This document shows, piece by piece, positions 44,019 through 56,300 of a stretch of DNA of 64,000 nt. The stretch spans positions 132,001 through 196,000 of the forward strand of contig CM035356.1 of NCBI GenBank assembly GCA_020137815.1, in the 5' to 3' direction. The stretch's first letter is position 1, and every line of letters begins with the position of its first letter. This DNA is from Hormiphora californensis. Lineage: Eukaryota; Ctenophora; Tentaculata; Cydippida; Pleurobrachiidae. Below the pieces are notes generated by a model. That model was not told the DNA's origin. It was given only the letters and a program-made list of their open reading frames with translations, and ran no database searches. The position numbers were made by a program, and so were the translations under genes.

Positions 44019-44247
44019 ATATTTTTCCTTTATCTCTATTCAGTTGATTACCATTGTTCTTAGTATTATCATGCTTATACTCATTGTTTGTTTTGTACCC
44101 CTTTCCAACGTCTCAGATGAAAGAAGGATCATATTTACACTCCATAGTCCATTATAATACTCAAACACTCCTTGTTTAGCGTCGTATAAACCAACAAGAA
44201 ATTCTATCCATAATGAACAACTACAAACTCAACAAACGGTGAACATC

Positions 44248-46891
44248 ATGGTGCACGAAGAAGAAGGAACTGTAGAGTGCGAGAGTATAACTCTAGTCAA
44301 CAACCACCAGGGGGATAGTGAATCAATTTCCTGTAATTATCCTAATGATAGGGAGATAATTACTCTAAATGTTAGTGGACTAAAGTTCCAAACTAGACGA
44401 GCAACACTACGAAGATTTCCATACACTTTACTAGGTAATTCTAACTTATTAGGTATGCTGCACGAATGTATATTCCATCGCTTCAGTGACACTATCAGGT
44501 TCTTAATGATCACCTGATGATTCGTTTTCCATCAGGGATTCCATGAAACATGTCTTGCCACCAAAATAAAAGTATTTCGTTAGTTCTTTAAATTCCAAAT
44601 TCTAAAGTTCAGTTAGTTGATAGATCTTGTTGCTAATTTCCATTTGTCAGAATGTTTCAATAATAATTTCAGGTTCGGCTGAGTTGGAGGAGTTTTATGA
44701 ACCTTCCCTTGACGAATACTTCTTCGATAGAGACCGCTCTACCTTTCCAACAATCTTAGGTAACATATTTAGTCTGTTGACTACTTTTCAACACTACTTT
44801 AAACAAATTAATTCGAGTACTGATGATTGGTGTCATTGACATCATGAAACATATGTTTGCCACAAGCTAAATTGTTTAAATTTGTAGTCAGTTGACTCCT
44901 ATCCTAAATTTATATTGAGCTAATCCCCGTTGTAGGCTATTACCAAAACAACGGAATCCTCTGCCTGCCATCATACGTAAACCCAGATATATTCGGGGAG
45001 GAGGCCAAGTTTTTCAAGCTCCCACCAGAGATCGTGTCTAGGTTCCACGTGGAGACAATGAACGAGATACAGAGACAGGCCGTGAATGGACAACAGAAAT
45101 GGGATTACCCCTACCAGAAGGAAATCTGGAGGGTTAGTACTCAATATTAGTGTGATTTCAAATAACTGATAAGTAATTACTCATTACATAATATACTCAT
45201 TACATATTATGTAACTACTACTAGATATTACTAGGTACATCACCATCATAGCAACAATTCAAATCACTGTTTGTTGAGTGACATTAGGACCCCGTTTTTC
45301 AGCTATTCGATGACCCCGAATCAGGGATTTGGGCCCGTGCCATAGCCTACTTTGACGTGTTTGTTATATTCTGTGCGGTAACAACACAATGTATTGAGTC
45401 TCTACCGGAGATAAGGAATTATGATAGCAGTATGACGGAGACAGATGCACGGCTAGTTGATGCTTATTTCAGGTACCAAGGGGTTTGCGTAGATTGGAAG
45501 ACAATTGTTACATGTTAGTTGTTACCTGTTCGAACCGTGTCCTTTTGACAATATTATATTCTCTAAAGCTGACAATCAAACTTTCCCAAGCGTGTGTGCC
45601 GATGATTATTGAAAATTAGTCTTGGCCCGGCGGTGACCAGAAAGTGCGTTTAGTTGGCAGGGCGGCAGCTAAATTTTAATTGCCAAAACATGCGTGAGAA
45701 ACAATTTAGCAAGCGACAAACCGATCGGGGGGGGGGGGGGGGGGGTTGCGTTATCAAATAAACTTTTGAGATAGTAAATGGTCCGTGTATATTTTGGACA
45801 TTAAATGTCATTTTCCGGGCTTCGCTTAGGCCTTAGAGATACTGGATCACCCTAAAATGTAAAACCCCCAACATTACACTGGTTGTAATCAATAGAGGGA
45901 GTTACATGTTGAGGGCATTATTACTGGAAATTCATTCTTTCTCGCTTTGATCTGAGCAAAGCGAGGAAGGGAAATCCAACCCCCTCCTCTAAGATGTACT
46001 AACCACCAAATTCCCTCTGCAGTTTAGGTACGATAGCATCAATAGCGAAGACGGTAGAGATAGTTGAGTACTTTAGTAACATCTGGTTCACCATAAACCT
46101 TGTATTCAGGCTGGTATCATGTCCCGACAAGAAAGAGTTTGTTAGAAGTGTCCTAAACTGGTAAGACCACATCATTTGTATTTTGTAACTAACACAAAAC
46201 AATCTGATTCTAAGTAGAGCAGAGAATTATGTATACACCAACATACCTTTTTAGCTGCACTCATTCCTTGTTGGCATTCAACCCAATAAACCACATCTCT
46301 CCCAGGTTTGATATCCTAGCCATCCTTCCCTTCTACGTTGAGCTCATCATTACCTCTCAACGTGATGCCCTCGGCTTCTTCACTGTTCTCCGGTTCTTCA
46401 GGACCCTCAGAGTGGTCAGGATTTTCAAGATGACACGATATTTCCAGGGTCTCTTCGCCCTTGGTTATGCCCTCAGCTCAAGTGCGGGAGAGCTTGTAAT
46501 CCTGTCATTGATGCTGGTGATATTCGTGGTTCTATTTTCATCTCTTATCTTCTTCACCGATAAATGTGATCCACCTGATTGCCCAGAGAATGGGTTTGAT
46601 AGCGTGGTGGCAGGGTTCTGGTGGAGTATTATAACGATGAGCACGGTGGGGTATGGAGATTATGTTCCAAAAACTCGATCTGGTAAGGTGGTAGGATCCA
46701 TGTGTGCCTTGACTGGCATCCTCGTCATATCCCTGCCCTTTCCACTAATTATCACACGGTTTAACCGCTTCATGAAACTGAAGTTAGCGAATAGAAAACT
46801 GACGATTGAAGACGGACAGGGTCCCACTGTTGATTCAATAGCACCCGAGTATGCGGGGGTGGCAGTAGATTTTAACAGAAAAAACATGTAG
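44248..46891 (+). CDS. Voltage-gated potassium channel, Shaker (Kv1)-like
   Basis: Exons: 44248-44434, 44673-44759, 44936-45132, 45303-45472, 46023-46160, 46306-46891; phases agree; 454 residues. The T1 tetramerisation domain (about 35-130) reads LNVSGLKFQTRRATLRRFP, LDEYFFDRDRSTFPTIL and GYYQNNG. KEIWRLFDDPESGIWARAIA leads into S1, as in Shaker. S4 has six basic residues at every third position (RFFRTLRVVRIFKMTR). The pore has WWSIITMSTVGYGD. S6 reads GILVISLPFPLIITRFN: the usual PVP kink is PFP here. The C-terminal tail is short (about 45 residues) with no PDZ-type end. Intron 2 contains the 35-nt spliced-leader-like sequence. Acts as a delayed-rectifier-type channel by homology. Confidence 0.95.
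44783..44817 (+). other. 35-nt spliced-leader-like sequence, copy 3
   Basis: Same as the other copies with C at the variable position (AATTCGAG). In Kv intron 2. It is followed by a segment (CTGATGATT, CATGAAACAT, TTGCCAC) that also occurs about 310 bp upstream at 44514-44570, with no ORF. Confidence 0.75.
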
Positions 46892-47017
46892 TGAAAAAGT
46901 CCGAGATCCGAATATTGGGGAAATTGGCAGAGAGAGAGAGAGAGTTTATTGTTTCTGTTGCGATGTGTATTGCTGTAACTATCTTTTATTCATGTGTTAT
47001 TGATCATTCCGCTATAA

Positions 47018-47023
47018 AATAAA
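47018..47023 (+). terminator. Poly(A) signal of Kv gene
   Basis: AATAAA 127 nt after the stop, before a TGT-rich stretch. The convergent ACSS gene ends at 47400. Confidence 0.6.
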
Positions 47024-47399
47024 CTGTGTTAGATTGAGATGTTATATAGAAAATACCGGTAATCGGCCCCAGTGCTGTTGGGTAAGGGTTGTATAGTTTT
47101 GAATTCTATCAAAGATTAAACAATGGGGGAAGGGGAGGTAACGGTAGTGCTTGTCAGCGCTCCCACACATCTGAGAGCGGTGGGTGCGCGCACTTAACAA
47201 GACCAGACACCCCGCGCGTTACAATCATCAACACTTATAAATCAGTGACAAACATTTGTCCCAAAAGAAACATGATTACATTTATCCTACCATAAAATAC
47301 AGAGTTGCACGCGTAAAATAACATTAAAAAACAAAAGAGTTTAACCTTAACCGTGTATAAAAGAATTTGTAGTCTCTCTCTCTGCAGCTACGTGTACCT

Positions 47400-50300
47400 T
47401 CACATTTCCCCAACAGTGTCAATAAGAGATTGAACGACGGCAGGTTCTGCCAGTGTTGAAATATCTCCAAAACTCTCTGTATCCGTCTCCCCTTTGGCAA
47501 TCTTTACCAAGATTCGTCTCATGATCTTACCACTTCGAGTTTTAGGCAAATTAGGCGTAATCTGGGAGAGGGGGAGTAACAGTAAATACTGCTTGTTATG
47601 ACAGAGGGTTGAACAAGGCAATAAACTGCCAAGTGTGTCGTGGACCTGTCACTACCAGGTCGTTTACTATTGTTGGGCTGATCATACGTGCGGTAAAAGT
47701 ACATACACTCTCTCTCTCACATGTCAAGTCACGATCAACATAATATATTTGCATAGCATCTTTCCAGATATCCGACAATTATTTCCCACTATCTCATCTC
47801 TCCCTCCCTCTCTCCCCCAGATCTCTGCCATTATTTCATATCATCTCTCCCTCCCTCTCTCCCCCAGATCTCTGCGTCTCCTCTCCATCTCTCACCCAGA
47901 TAATTGTTTTTCTCGACCTACCACAATGGCCTCAGGCCGGGAAAACTTTCCGATTCGTGTTGAAACCATTTCGCTCATCTCTTTTCTTAGGGTCACATGG
48001 TCAGTCTCTATTGCGTCTTTTAGGATAACATATGCAAAGATACCTGCAGGGGTTTATCAACTTAAATGAATTAGTTAGGAGCTATAATGGACTCCTAAAA
48101 ATTAAAATGTAATTCTACATACTTAGGTGTTCAGTGTTTACCAGGTGGTGACTGTGTGCGGGGAAAGCGATATATTTCAATTATAGGCCAGGCCCTTTTT
48201 GCAAATTTGGTGAACTGAGACATAACAGAGGTTTTCCACTCGCATTGTACTCCTATGGGGTCTCAGAAACACCAAAAAAAAAATTCCACTCCAACCTAGG
48301 TGAAGAAAGTGCCCAAAATGGCCACGCCCTTAATTGCCTGTATTTTCAGCCTCAACCAAAAATAGCAACTTTGCTTTGGATTGGAGTAGAGACAAAAATG
48401 AGGGCACTAAAATGTGTAGAATGAGCAGCAGAATCGATTGGGACCAAGCAGAAGTCGCTATCTTGTCAACTTCGAGAGATAATTGGATAATTAAGTATGC
48501 GCATAACCGTTTTTGAGCCATATGGCTATAGCCACTCAGGAGCGGTTTCGACAATTTTCCTTCACAGGAGCTTGTTCAGCATATAAAAATTAGTGGGGGT
48601 AACAAATATGAAGTTTCTATCGCATAAGGTCAATGCGTTATTCAACTTCAAAGATCAAAAAATGAGGGGAAAAGGAGGGAAAATGACCAAATTTCGACTT
48701 TTTCCTCTCATTTTTCGAACTTTGAAGTTGAATAACGCATTGACCTTATGCGATAGAAACTTCATATTTGTTACCCCCACTAATTTTTATATACTGAACA
48801 AGCTCCTGTGAAGGAAAATTGTTAAAACCGCTCCCGAGTGGCTATAGCCAATCGATTCTGCTGCTCATTCTACACATTTTAGTGCCCTTATTTTTGTCTC
48901 TACTCCAATCCAAAGCAAAGTTGCTATTTTTGGTCAAGGCTGAAAATACAGGCAAAAGGGCGTGGCCATTTTGGGCACTTTCTTCACCTCGGTTGGAGTG
49001 GAAAATTTTTTTTGGCGTTTCTGAGACCCCATAGGAGTACAATCCAAGTGGAAAACCTTTGTTATGTCTCAGTTCACCAAATGGCCCCAAAATGACAAAA
49101 AGCGACTGGCCTATTATTGCATTACCAGCTGCAATTAAAGTATAGAGTAGGAAAACATACATTGTAAAATTTTGAGATATAATATAATTCTTTAGGTAGC
49201 ACTGCTTGTACAACTTATAACACCCCCCAGTGTAATAAGTTTTCACTTATAACACCCCCCAGTGTTATAAGTTTTCACTTATAACACCCCCCAGTGATAC
49301 ATGAAAACTTATAACACTGTTGCACTTAGAAGTCCTTACTCCACTGTTTCTGTCACACTTAAAAACCGTTGGAAAGATAAGCGTGTACGAACTCCCTCTC
49401 TCTCTTTCTTTATGTCACACTCTCAAGCCGTTGCAACACCGAGATCAAGATAACAGTCACGAACTCCCAGACCCACACATTCTTTATCTCTCTCTCACTC
49501 TCGCTAATCTCTCACTCTCTTTACCTATAGATCTCAGGCGTTATCTTATCTCTGCCTACTACCTTATCATGAATTCGTTCTATTGTTACGCCCTAAACTG
49601 TCTCTCACTCTTGTTTTAAAAATTTTACAATGCAATTTTATTATGCCTATTTTCGTTGTACCTGACGTCAACAATAATGTCCCAGATTCTTACACTTTTA
49701 GACCTCGCAGGCTCGGTCAAAAAGTAAACTACATCACTCGCAGGCTCGTGAGGTAGTTACACTTAGTGGCACTCACAGGCTCGTGCACTATAGTACAAGA
49801 ATCTGCCTCGACCTGTGGTCTCGGATCATTATTGTTGCACTTATAACACTCGACCTTCGGTCTCGTGTTATAAGTTTTCAGGTACAACTTATAGGCATAA
49901 TAAAATCCTACATGACACTACAGCATGCAAGTTTTTGATGACTGATTTCTATCCTAATAAACCCGATCAGATCTCGCCGTCTCTATCTCACCTAATAGAT
50001 CATGTAGTCACTTACCCTCTCCCTTGATGTCGTGGGGTACGGGTATAACTGCACTTTCAGCAACTGCAGGGTGATCCACCAACACCCCCTCAACCTCGGC
50101 TGTCCCGATCCTGCGTGATATTCAATAATCAGGTGATGGAGAATCCTCTATCTAACTATGTAATGCGAAAAGGGGTAAAACACGATCCACCTAATGCATG
50201 TTGCTTAGCCCTTAGGCCAAAATATCCGTCATCAGATAAGATCACATCACCTTACCCAGGGTCAGATGATCCCTTTAGGATTGGATCACATCCCACCCAG

Positions 50301-53300
50301 GATCAGATGATCCCTTTAGGATTGGATCACCACAGTGGGTAATTTTCCTGTGTGACCCTACAAAATGAAATATATGCCGTAGAAATCATATTTTTGGGCC
50401 AAAGTGACCTCTCCTAGACTAAAACCGTGCCTAGAAAGCGATTTAGACACTTTTCAGAGTGCTTAGATGCCACCTTTTTGAGATATTTGAAAAAAATTAA
50501 TTAGCTAATTAATAACTTGATTAAGTAAAAAACGTAACTTGGCTCAGGAACCACTTAGAGATCCAATTTTTGATGCAAATTGTCCGGAATGTGCATGTTT
50601 ATATAGGACTTATGAAGCAACATATGGCCTAAATCAAACCGTTTTTGAGTTATATGCCATTTTAGATCAGGCATTTTACACATAAAAGCCGAAAAAGCGA
50701 AAAAATCGCTTAAATTTCGCACTTTAAATGGCTATAAATTTCAAACGGGGGAAAAGTGGGGAATTCCCGCGACACTACAATGTTCCAAATTGTCCATAGA
50801 GTCAGAATATCACAATGAAAAGCTTGGCGTCGAGTGGCGAAGTAACTTTTTTTGGTCATTCATACCCTAAAAATAGCCTAAATTTGACACGCGCGACTGA
50901 GAAAAATCAGTTAGAGTAAGACATATTGAAACCTAGTCACTGAAAAGAACACAAAACAACCATCACGATACAAAAGAAATGAAAGAAAAAGAATGAAAGG
51001 TGTTGCAGTAGTGTGTACATGGATCTAAGCATATTTCACAGCCAAAATGAAAACCCACAATTTCCCTCAACTTCAAACTAACATAAAATCTGTAAATCTC
51101 AATATTTTTCGATGCGGTTTGTTTTACGTGAAACCTTGATTATTTTTACAATCGATATCCAAATTTCAGCAAATTTAAAGACAAATTTTTTTCCCACTTT
51201 GTAGGGTCGTTACCCACTGTGATCACATCCCACCCAGGATCAGATGATCCCTTTAGGATTGGATCACATCCCACCCAGGATCAGACCTCACATACTACCC
51301 ATCAGGCACTGTGTGGGATGTGATCCCCCTTATCGAGAGTTATAGATAGAGAGATAAAGATAAAGATAGAGAGAGGGGGGGGAGTGAGAAAGAGAGTAAC
51401 AGGCCCTTTTCGGCTGAAGGCTGAATTGCATCCAGTAGTTTTAGAAAGAAGGGACTCAATATATTCATGAATAACGGGGAGTGGAGAAATGCTAAATTGA
51501 TCCTCCGATTCAGAGAATCAAGCACGTGGACAGACGGGGAACTGGAAGGGGAATACGTGGAAATTATTATTCATTCATGCATTCCATGTTATAAAGCAAA
51601 CATTATTTTGGCTTTGTCACGTGTACAGGCCCTCTCTACAGGGCCACATCACGGGTGAACGTGAGTAAAATTTATAATAAAACACCATCACATAACGAAA
51701 TCTACTGACAGATCAGATATGTACCTGTGTCCGCTGACATTCATGACATCGTCAACACGACCAGTTAGCCAGATGTGCCCCTCGGCGTCTTTGTGACCTC
51801 CATCACCTGGAGGGATAGAACTGATGGTTTACCATGGTAGGCAAGTCGACACTCGACTTGGATAAATCCTAATGTCGAGGTGCTAATATCTGTTTTGATG
51901 GCGTTTCAGCCACAGTCCTTTCTGCACAGATTTCTCTGCAGTACAACGGGCGCCATCCCATGGCAATAAAAAGGTAGGTAAATCTAAAATTCCGGCATGG
52001 GCATGGCATGTGCCAGGGCCTCCTGCCACTCAGCTTGTATCGCTGCTGATCAATACTCTGTGTAGTTCATCTCTCTTGGAGGCCAGGGAGAATCTTCCCT
52101 CTGACAGTTTTCCATTGGAACCTCCAAGACATCCTCCTCATTCTCTGCCTCTATCTTCAACTCCACGACCTCTCCCTCACTGTCTACCTCCTCTACCTCC
52201 TCACTATCTGTCATCACCAGTATCTTCCCTCCTCATCCGAGTCTTCATCCTCTTCCTCAATAATGAGGCCCATGGACCCCATCATCCCCAATCCTGTCTC
52301 TGTTTCTCAGGGTGGAAGATGTTGAGAGGGACAACATGCTCATTATATACCACTGGACATGCCCACAACACCCTCTTTATCCTCTTCATGACATTCTGCT
52401 CCACATCTTCTTTCTTCCCCATCACATCTTCTTCTGCGATCTGCAAGGCAGTCTCCTCAATAGTATACATTCCTTGGATGTCTCATTCTCTGTAGGCTCC
52501 CTATATCACCCTGACAAGGCTCCTCCTTTCTTTGCTACACTCACCAATAATCATGGCAGCTACCCGGGTAGCCTACCCCAGCCATGCAACTTGCAATGAT
52601 AACGGTCGACTTGAAAGAGAACATGATAACAGTAGCTCGTGCAGGATTATACAAGACGAGATCACTAATGGACAATGGTACAACTCAGATTGTTTGCAAT
52701 TCTCTGCTATAGCACACTGCTGGCATCAATCCAATATAGTGCACGTAATGGCAAAAGGACGTGTAATTTACTCTGACCAACCTGAAAAGTAGTATCCCGG
52801 GTAGTCAGAGAAGTAGGTCTTGATATATCTGTCATGGTCCCCATAAACTGTCCTGGCAAGGCCGGGTGTTGGTTGGGCAATACACAGGTGACCACTCACA
52901 TCATTACCCTCGATTCTCTCCTGGGTAGTAAAGAACATATTATTAGTGTTGTATGAAACAACAGACCTGGTTTTAAACTATCCGAATTAAGGGACTCTTA
53001 CAAGTTTTAGAATTAAAGCAAAGCGGTGCTAAATAGATCTGTATTGTTATCACCTTAGTATCCGGGTTCATTAGGGCCACATCGACACCGTAGAAGGGTC
53101 TCATTGCAGCTCCGGGCTTGTAGTTTTCTGTGTGTGGTCCGGGTCGGGGTGTTATCATGATACCACCTGATATAAGGGTCGGGGGATAAACAGCATACCA
53201 CCTGATATTAGGGGGGGGGATAATGATTGATGAGAGTCTGACGTCTGTCGATAACTAACAGTTGAATTTAACACTATTCAACACAAGGAAGATATAGTTC

Positions 53301-56300
53301 ATGTACTGTTCCACACCTTGTACCAGCCTGAAACCAGCAACTAAACAGCACCAACCTGTCTCTGTTTGCCACCAAGTGTCAACAATTGGACACCGCCCTT
53401 CTCCAACCACATCATAGTACCACTGCCATGCCTTAGGGTTTATTGGCTCACCAACCGTTCCAAGAGTTCGCAAACTTGACCTGATTGGTGGTATGCATAT
53501 CAAAGGGAATAGTAACTTTACCACCCCGTGTTTTGGTTTTGGATGGTGGCTTGAATGTTGATATATGATATGAATGATACAAGAAGGTTCTGAGCAAATA
53601 GAAGTTCGAAATTCCAGGAATTTCGAACTTCGGATCGAAAATCTTATTACCCAGTTGAAATCAAATGTGAAGTCTTCTATAAACAAGGTGGTTGTAGGGA
53701 GTAACACTGTATGAAGCTCTGTTTCTAAGAATCCATGGGGCGAATGCTAGAGTAATATCATACTAACGCAGGTCACAGAACAAAGTTTTTAAGACAAAAC
53801 TCTTCCATTCTTACTACATGATGAATCATCATGTAGTAAGAATCATTGATGATTGGTGAATGTGAAACGTACCTATCATATTTGGTTACAAAGTCGTCAC
53901 TACTCTTCATCAGTAGTCTGATAGCTGTAGGTGCTCCGTAAAACTGGTTCATCTTTAGTCGCTCAACAGTTTCCCAGTATCGACCTAGATATATAGTGAG
54001 ATCAGGGGAACATGAATAGTCTCCCAATGGCTGTCAGATTACAGGTCGGGGCAGGATTCATAAGTTAGTTAGTTAGGGATATGGGACCCTCCAAGCGACG
54101 TTTTATGGAATTGGAATTATGAAGTTGGAATAATGGTAGTGCGTGATAAATGATTCATAAATCACGAGTAAGGGGGTGATCTATAATAATAAGCGTAATA
54201 TTCGACCTACCGAGAAACTTTCGTTCATTCCCCCCGTTCGGAAAGGGCCGTTCTGGGTATATTCTCGCTTCTTTCTTAGTACGGCGTAGCTGAAATACAA
54301 ACATGATCTAAAGATCATGTTTATTTTTCAGCCACGGCGCTCATCACTGCACTCACGCACAACCTGCACTGGACTCACGCACAGCCCCCCCCCCCCCAGA
54401 CAAACGCGACAAGTACTTTGTTTCTAGAATCCAGTTGTGTGAGCATTTAGCTTGTTTCTAGTTGGGAGGGGGGGTCACTGACAGTGATACAGCTGTACTT
54501 TGAGTAGAATAACGCATCTTCACTTTTTTCTAAGCTACTTCCAGTTTCCTCGCTCACGCTTGTTCTCTCTCGTCTTGTTCTCTCTCGTCTTGTTCTCTCT
54601 GTCTCCCTCTCTCTCTGTCTCTCTCGACTTGTTCTTTATTCTTTGAATGAGTCATGGCTGTACGTGGTTCTTTGCTTTTTCACGCGATCATTCATTCAAG
54701 TAGCTTAGTTGAACTTTTTGGGTTGATTAGTTCGGAGTTCCCTAAATTGTCCTCGATGTGGCCCTGAAATTATTATTATCTGTACCTGGGTCTGGGTAGG
54801 TGGGAACACTCTCAAACATCACTGTAGTTGCACCATTACTTAGGGGTCCGTACACCACATAACTGTGTCCTGTAGAGGGACTTGGTATTATTCCACACTT
54901 TTGATAAGGGGCATAGTGGCTACTATACCACCTGTTACCGCCCTTGTTACCTAATAATATCGTTCTAACTAGGCTATATAAACCTACCTGTAATCCATCC
55001 AACATCAGCCACGCACCCGTAAACATCACCCTGCTTGTAATCAAAGACCAGTTTGTGGGTTAGACCAGTGTAGGCCAGATATCCAGCTTGGGTATGAACC
55101 AGACCTGGTAGAGAATACTATAGTGGTTAGGCTTGTTATTGTACCACAGCCAGATGTTTTGGATGGATTGTATCACGTGATGCCCATATTATATGGTGTT
55201 GTGTATCACGTGATGCCCATATATGGTGCTGTAATACCTTTAGGAGCCCCAGTGCTGCCAGAAGTGTATAACATGAAAAGTGGATCTTCGCTGTTCATTA
55301 TCTCCGGATTACAATACGGACTTGCCTGGGCCATCTCCTGTAGGGTTGTGTGTGTGGATTAAATAACACTGCGAGTCACCATTATATGGGGGACATTTTT
55401 CTAAATTTAGAAGTGCCTTTCATGGCTCTATACTTTCTTATCACTTCAAAGCACATCTGTTTCTCATTACCCACCGATTCGAGGGGGACATCCTTGGGTG
55501 ATGATGTGTTGACTGCCCCTGTCCGGTCCATAACAAACACTTTCTCAATGGAGGGCGCCATTTTAACAGCATCGTCTACAACCTCCTTGAGAGGGATGAA
55601 CTTGCCCCCTCTAACACCCTGGTTGGAAAGAGCAACACTACTACTACTATAACGAGACTGTTACACCTTCGTGAACACTACACAGCCTCACAAACGGCCC
55701 GGTTCGGAGAAGGGCATTCTTTTGTGAGACACTCACGGAAATCCATGCTCCCAATTCTAAACTGTAGGGCCCAAGTAAAAGGCCCCCCTACCACTAATCA
55801 CCCTGTTTATCGATCATCACCTACCCTGTCAGCGGTGAATACAACTTTAGCCTGGGACTGCTCAAGTCTTTTCCCCAAGGCTTCTGCACTGAATCCAGCA
55901 AACACCACATTATGGACAGCACCTGTTCAAATAGTGTTATAATACCACGAGTTGCAAAATAATTGCCCCCGTGCATGTCGGTAAATCGGGGACTGTCTAT
56001 ATGGAAGATGAAGATCAGGCACTAGAAATTACCATCATTGATGTATAGGACTCACCGATTCGAGCACATGCCAGCATTACAGCTGCGGCAGTGGGACACA
56101 TGGGGAGGTAGACACCCACCCTGTCACCCTTCACAACACCATGAGCCTTCATTACATTAGCAATCCTACACGTCATCTCAAGTAGAGCCCTGGTAGAGGG
56201 GGAATTCTGTAACATACTGGAGAGGAGATGTTACTGCTTTTGTGACATCAATTGCAAGTTAAAGTACAGGTAAAAAGGGATGCTGGGTGTCCCATATATT

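Noticed and set aside
48330-49246. Several ORFs of 60-134 residues
   Set aside because: They occur in mirrored pairs in the arms of the palindrome at 48183-49114.
52010-52495. Plus-strand Pro/Ser/Leu ORF inside an ACSS intron
   Set aside because: CT-rich low complexity without domain, signal peptide or splice partners; kept only as an intron note.
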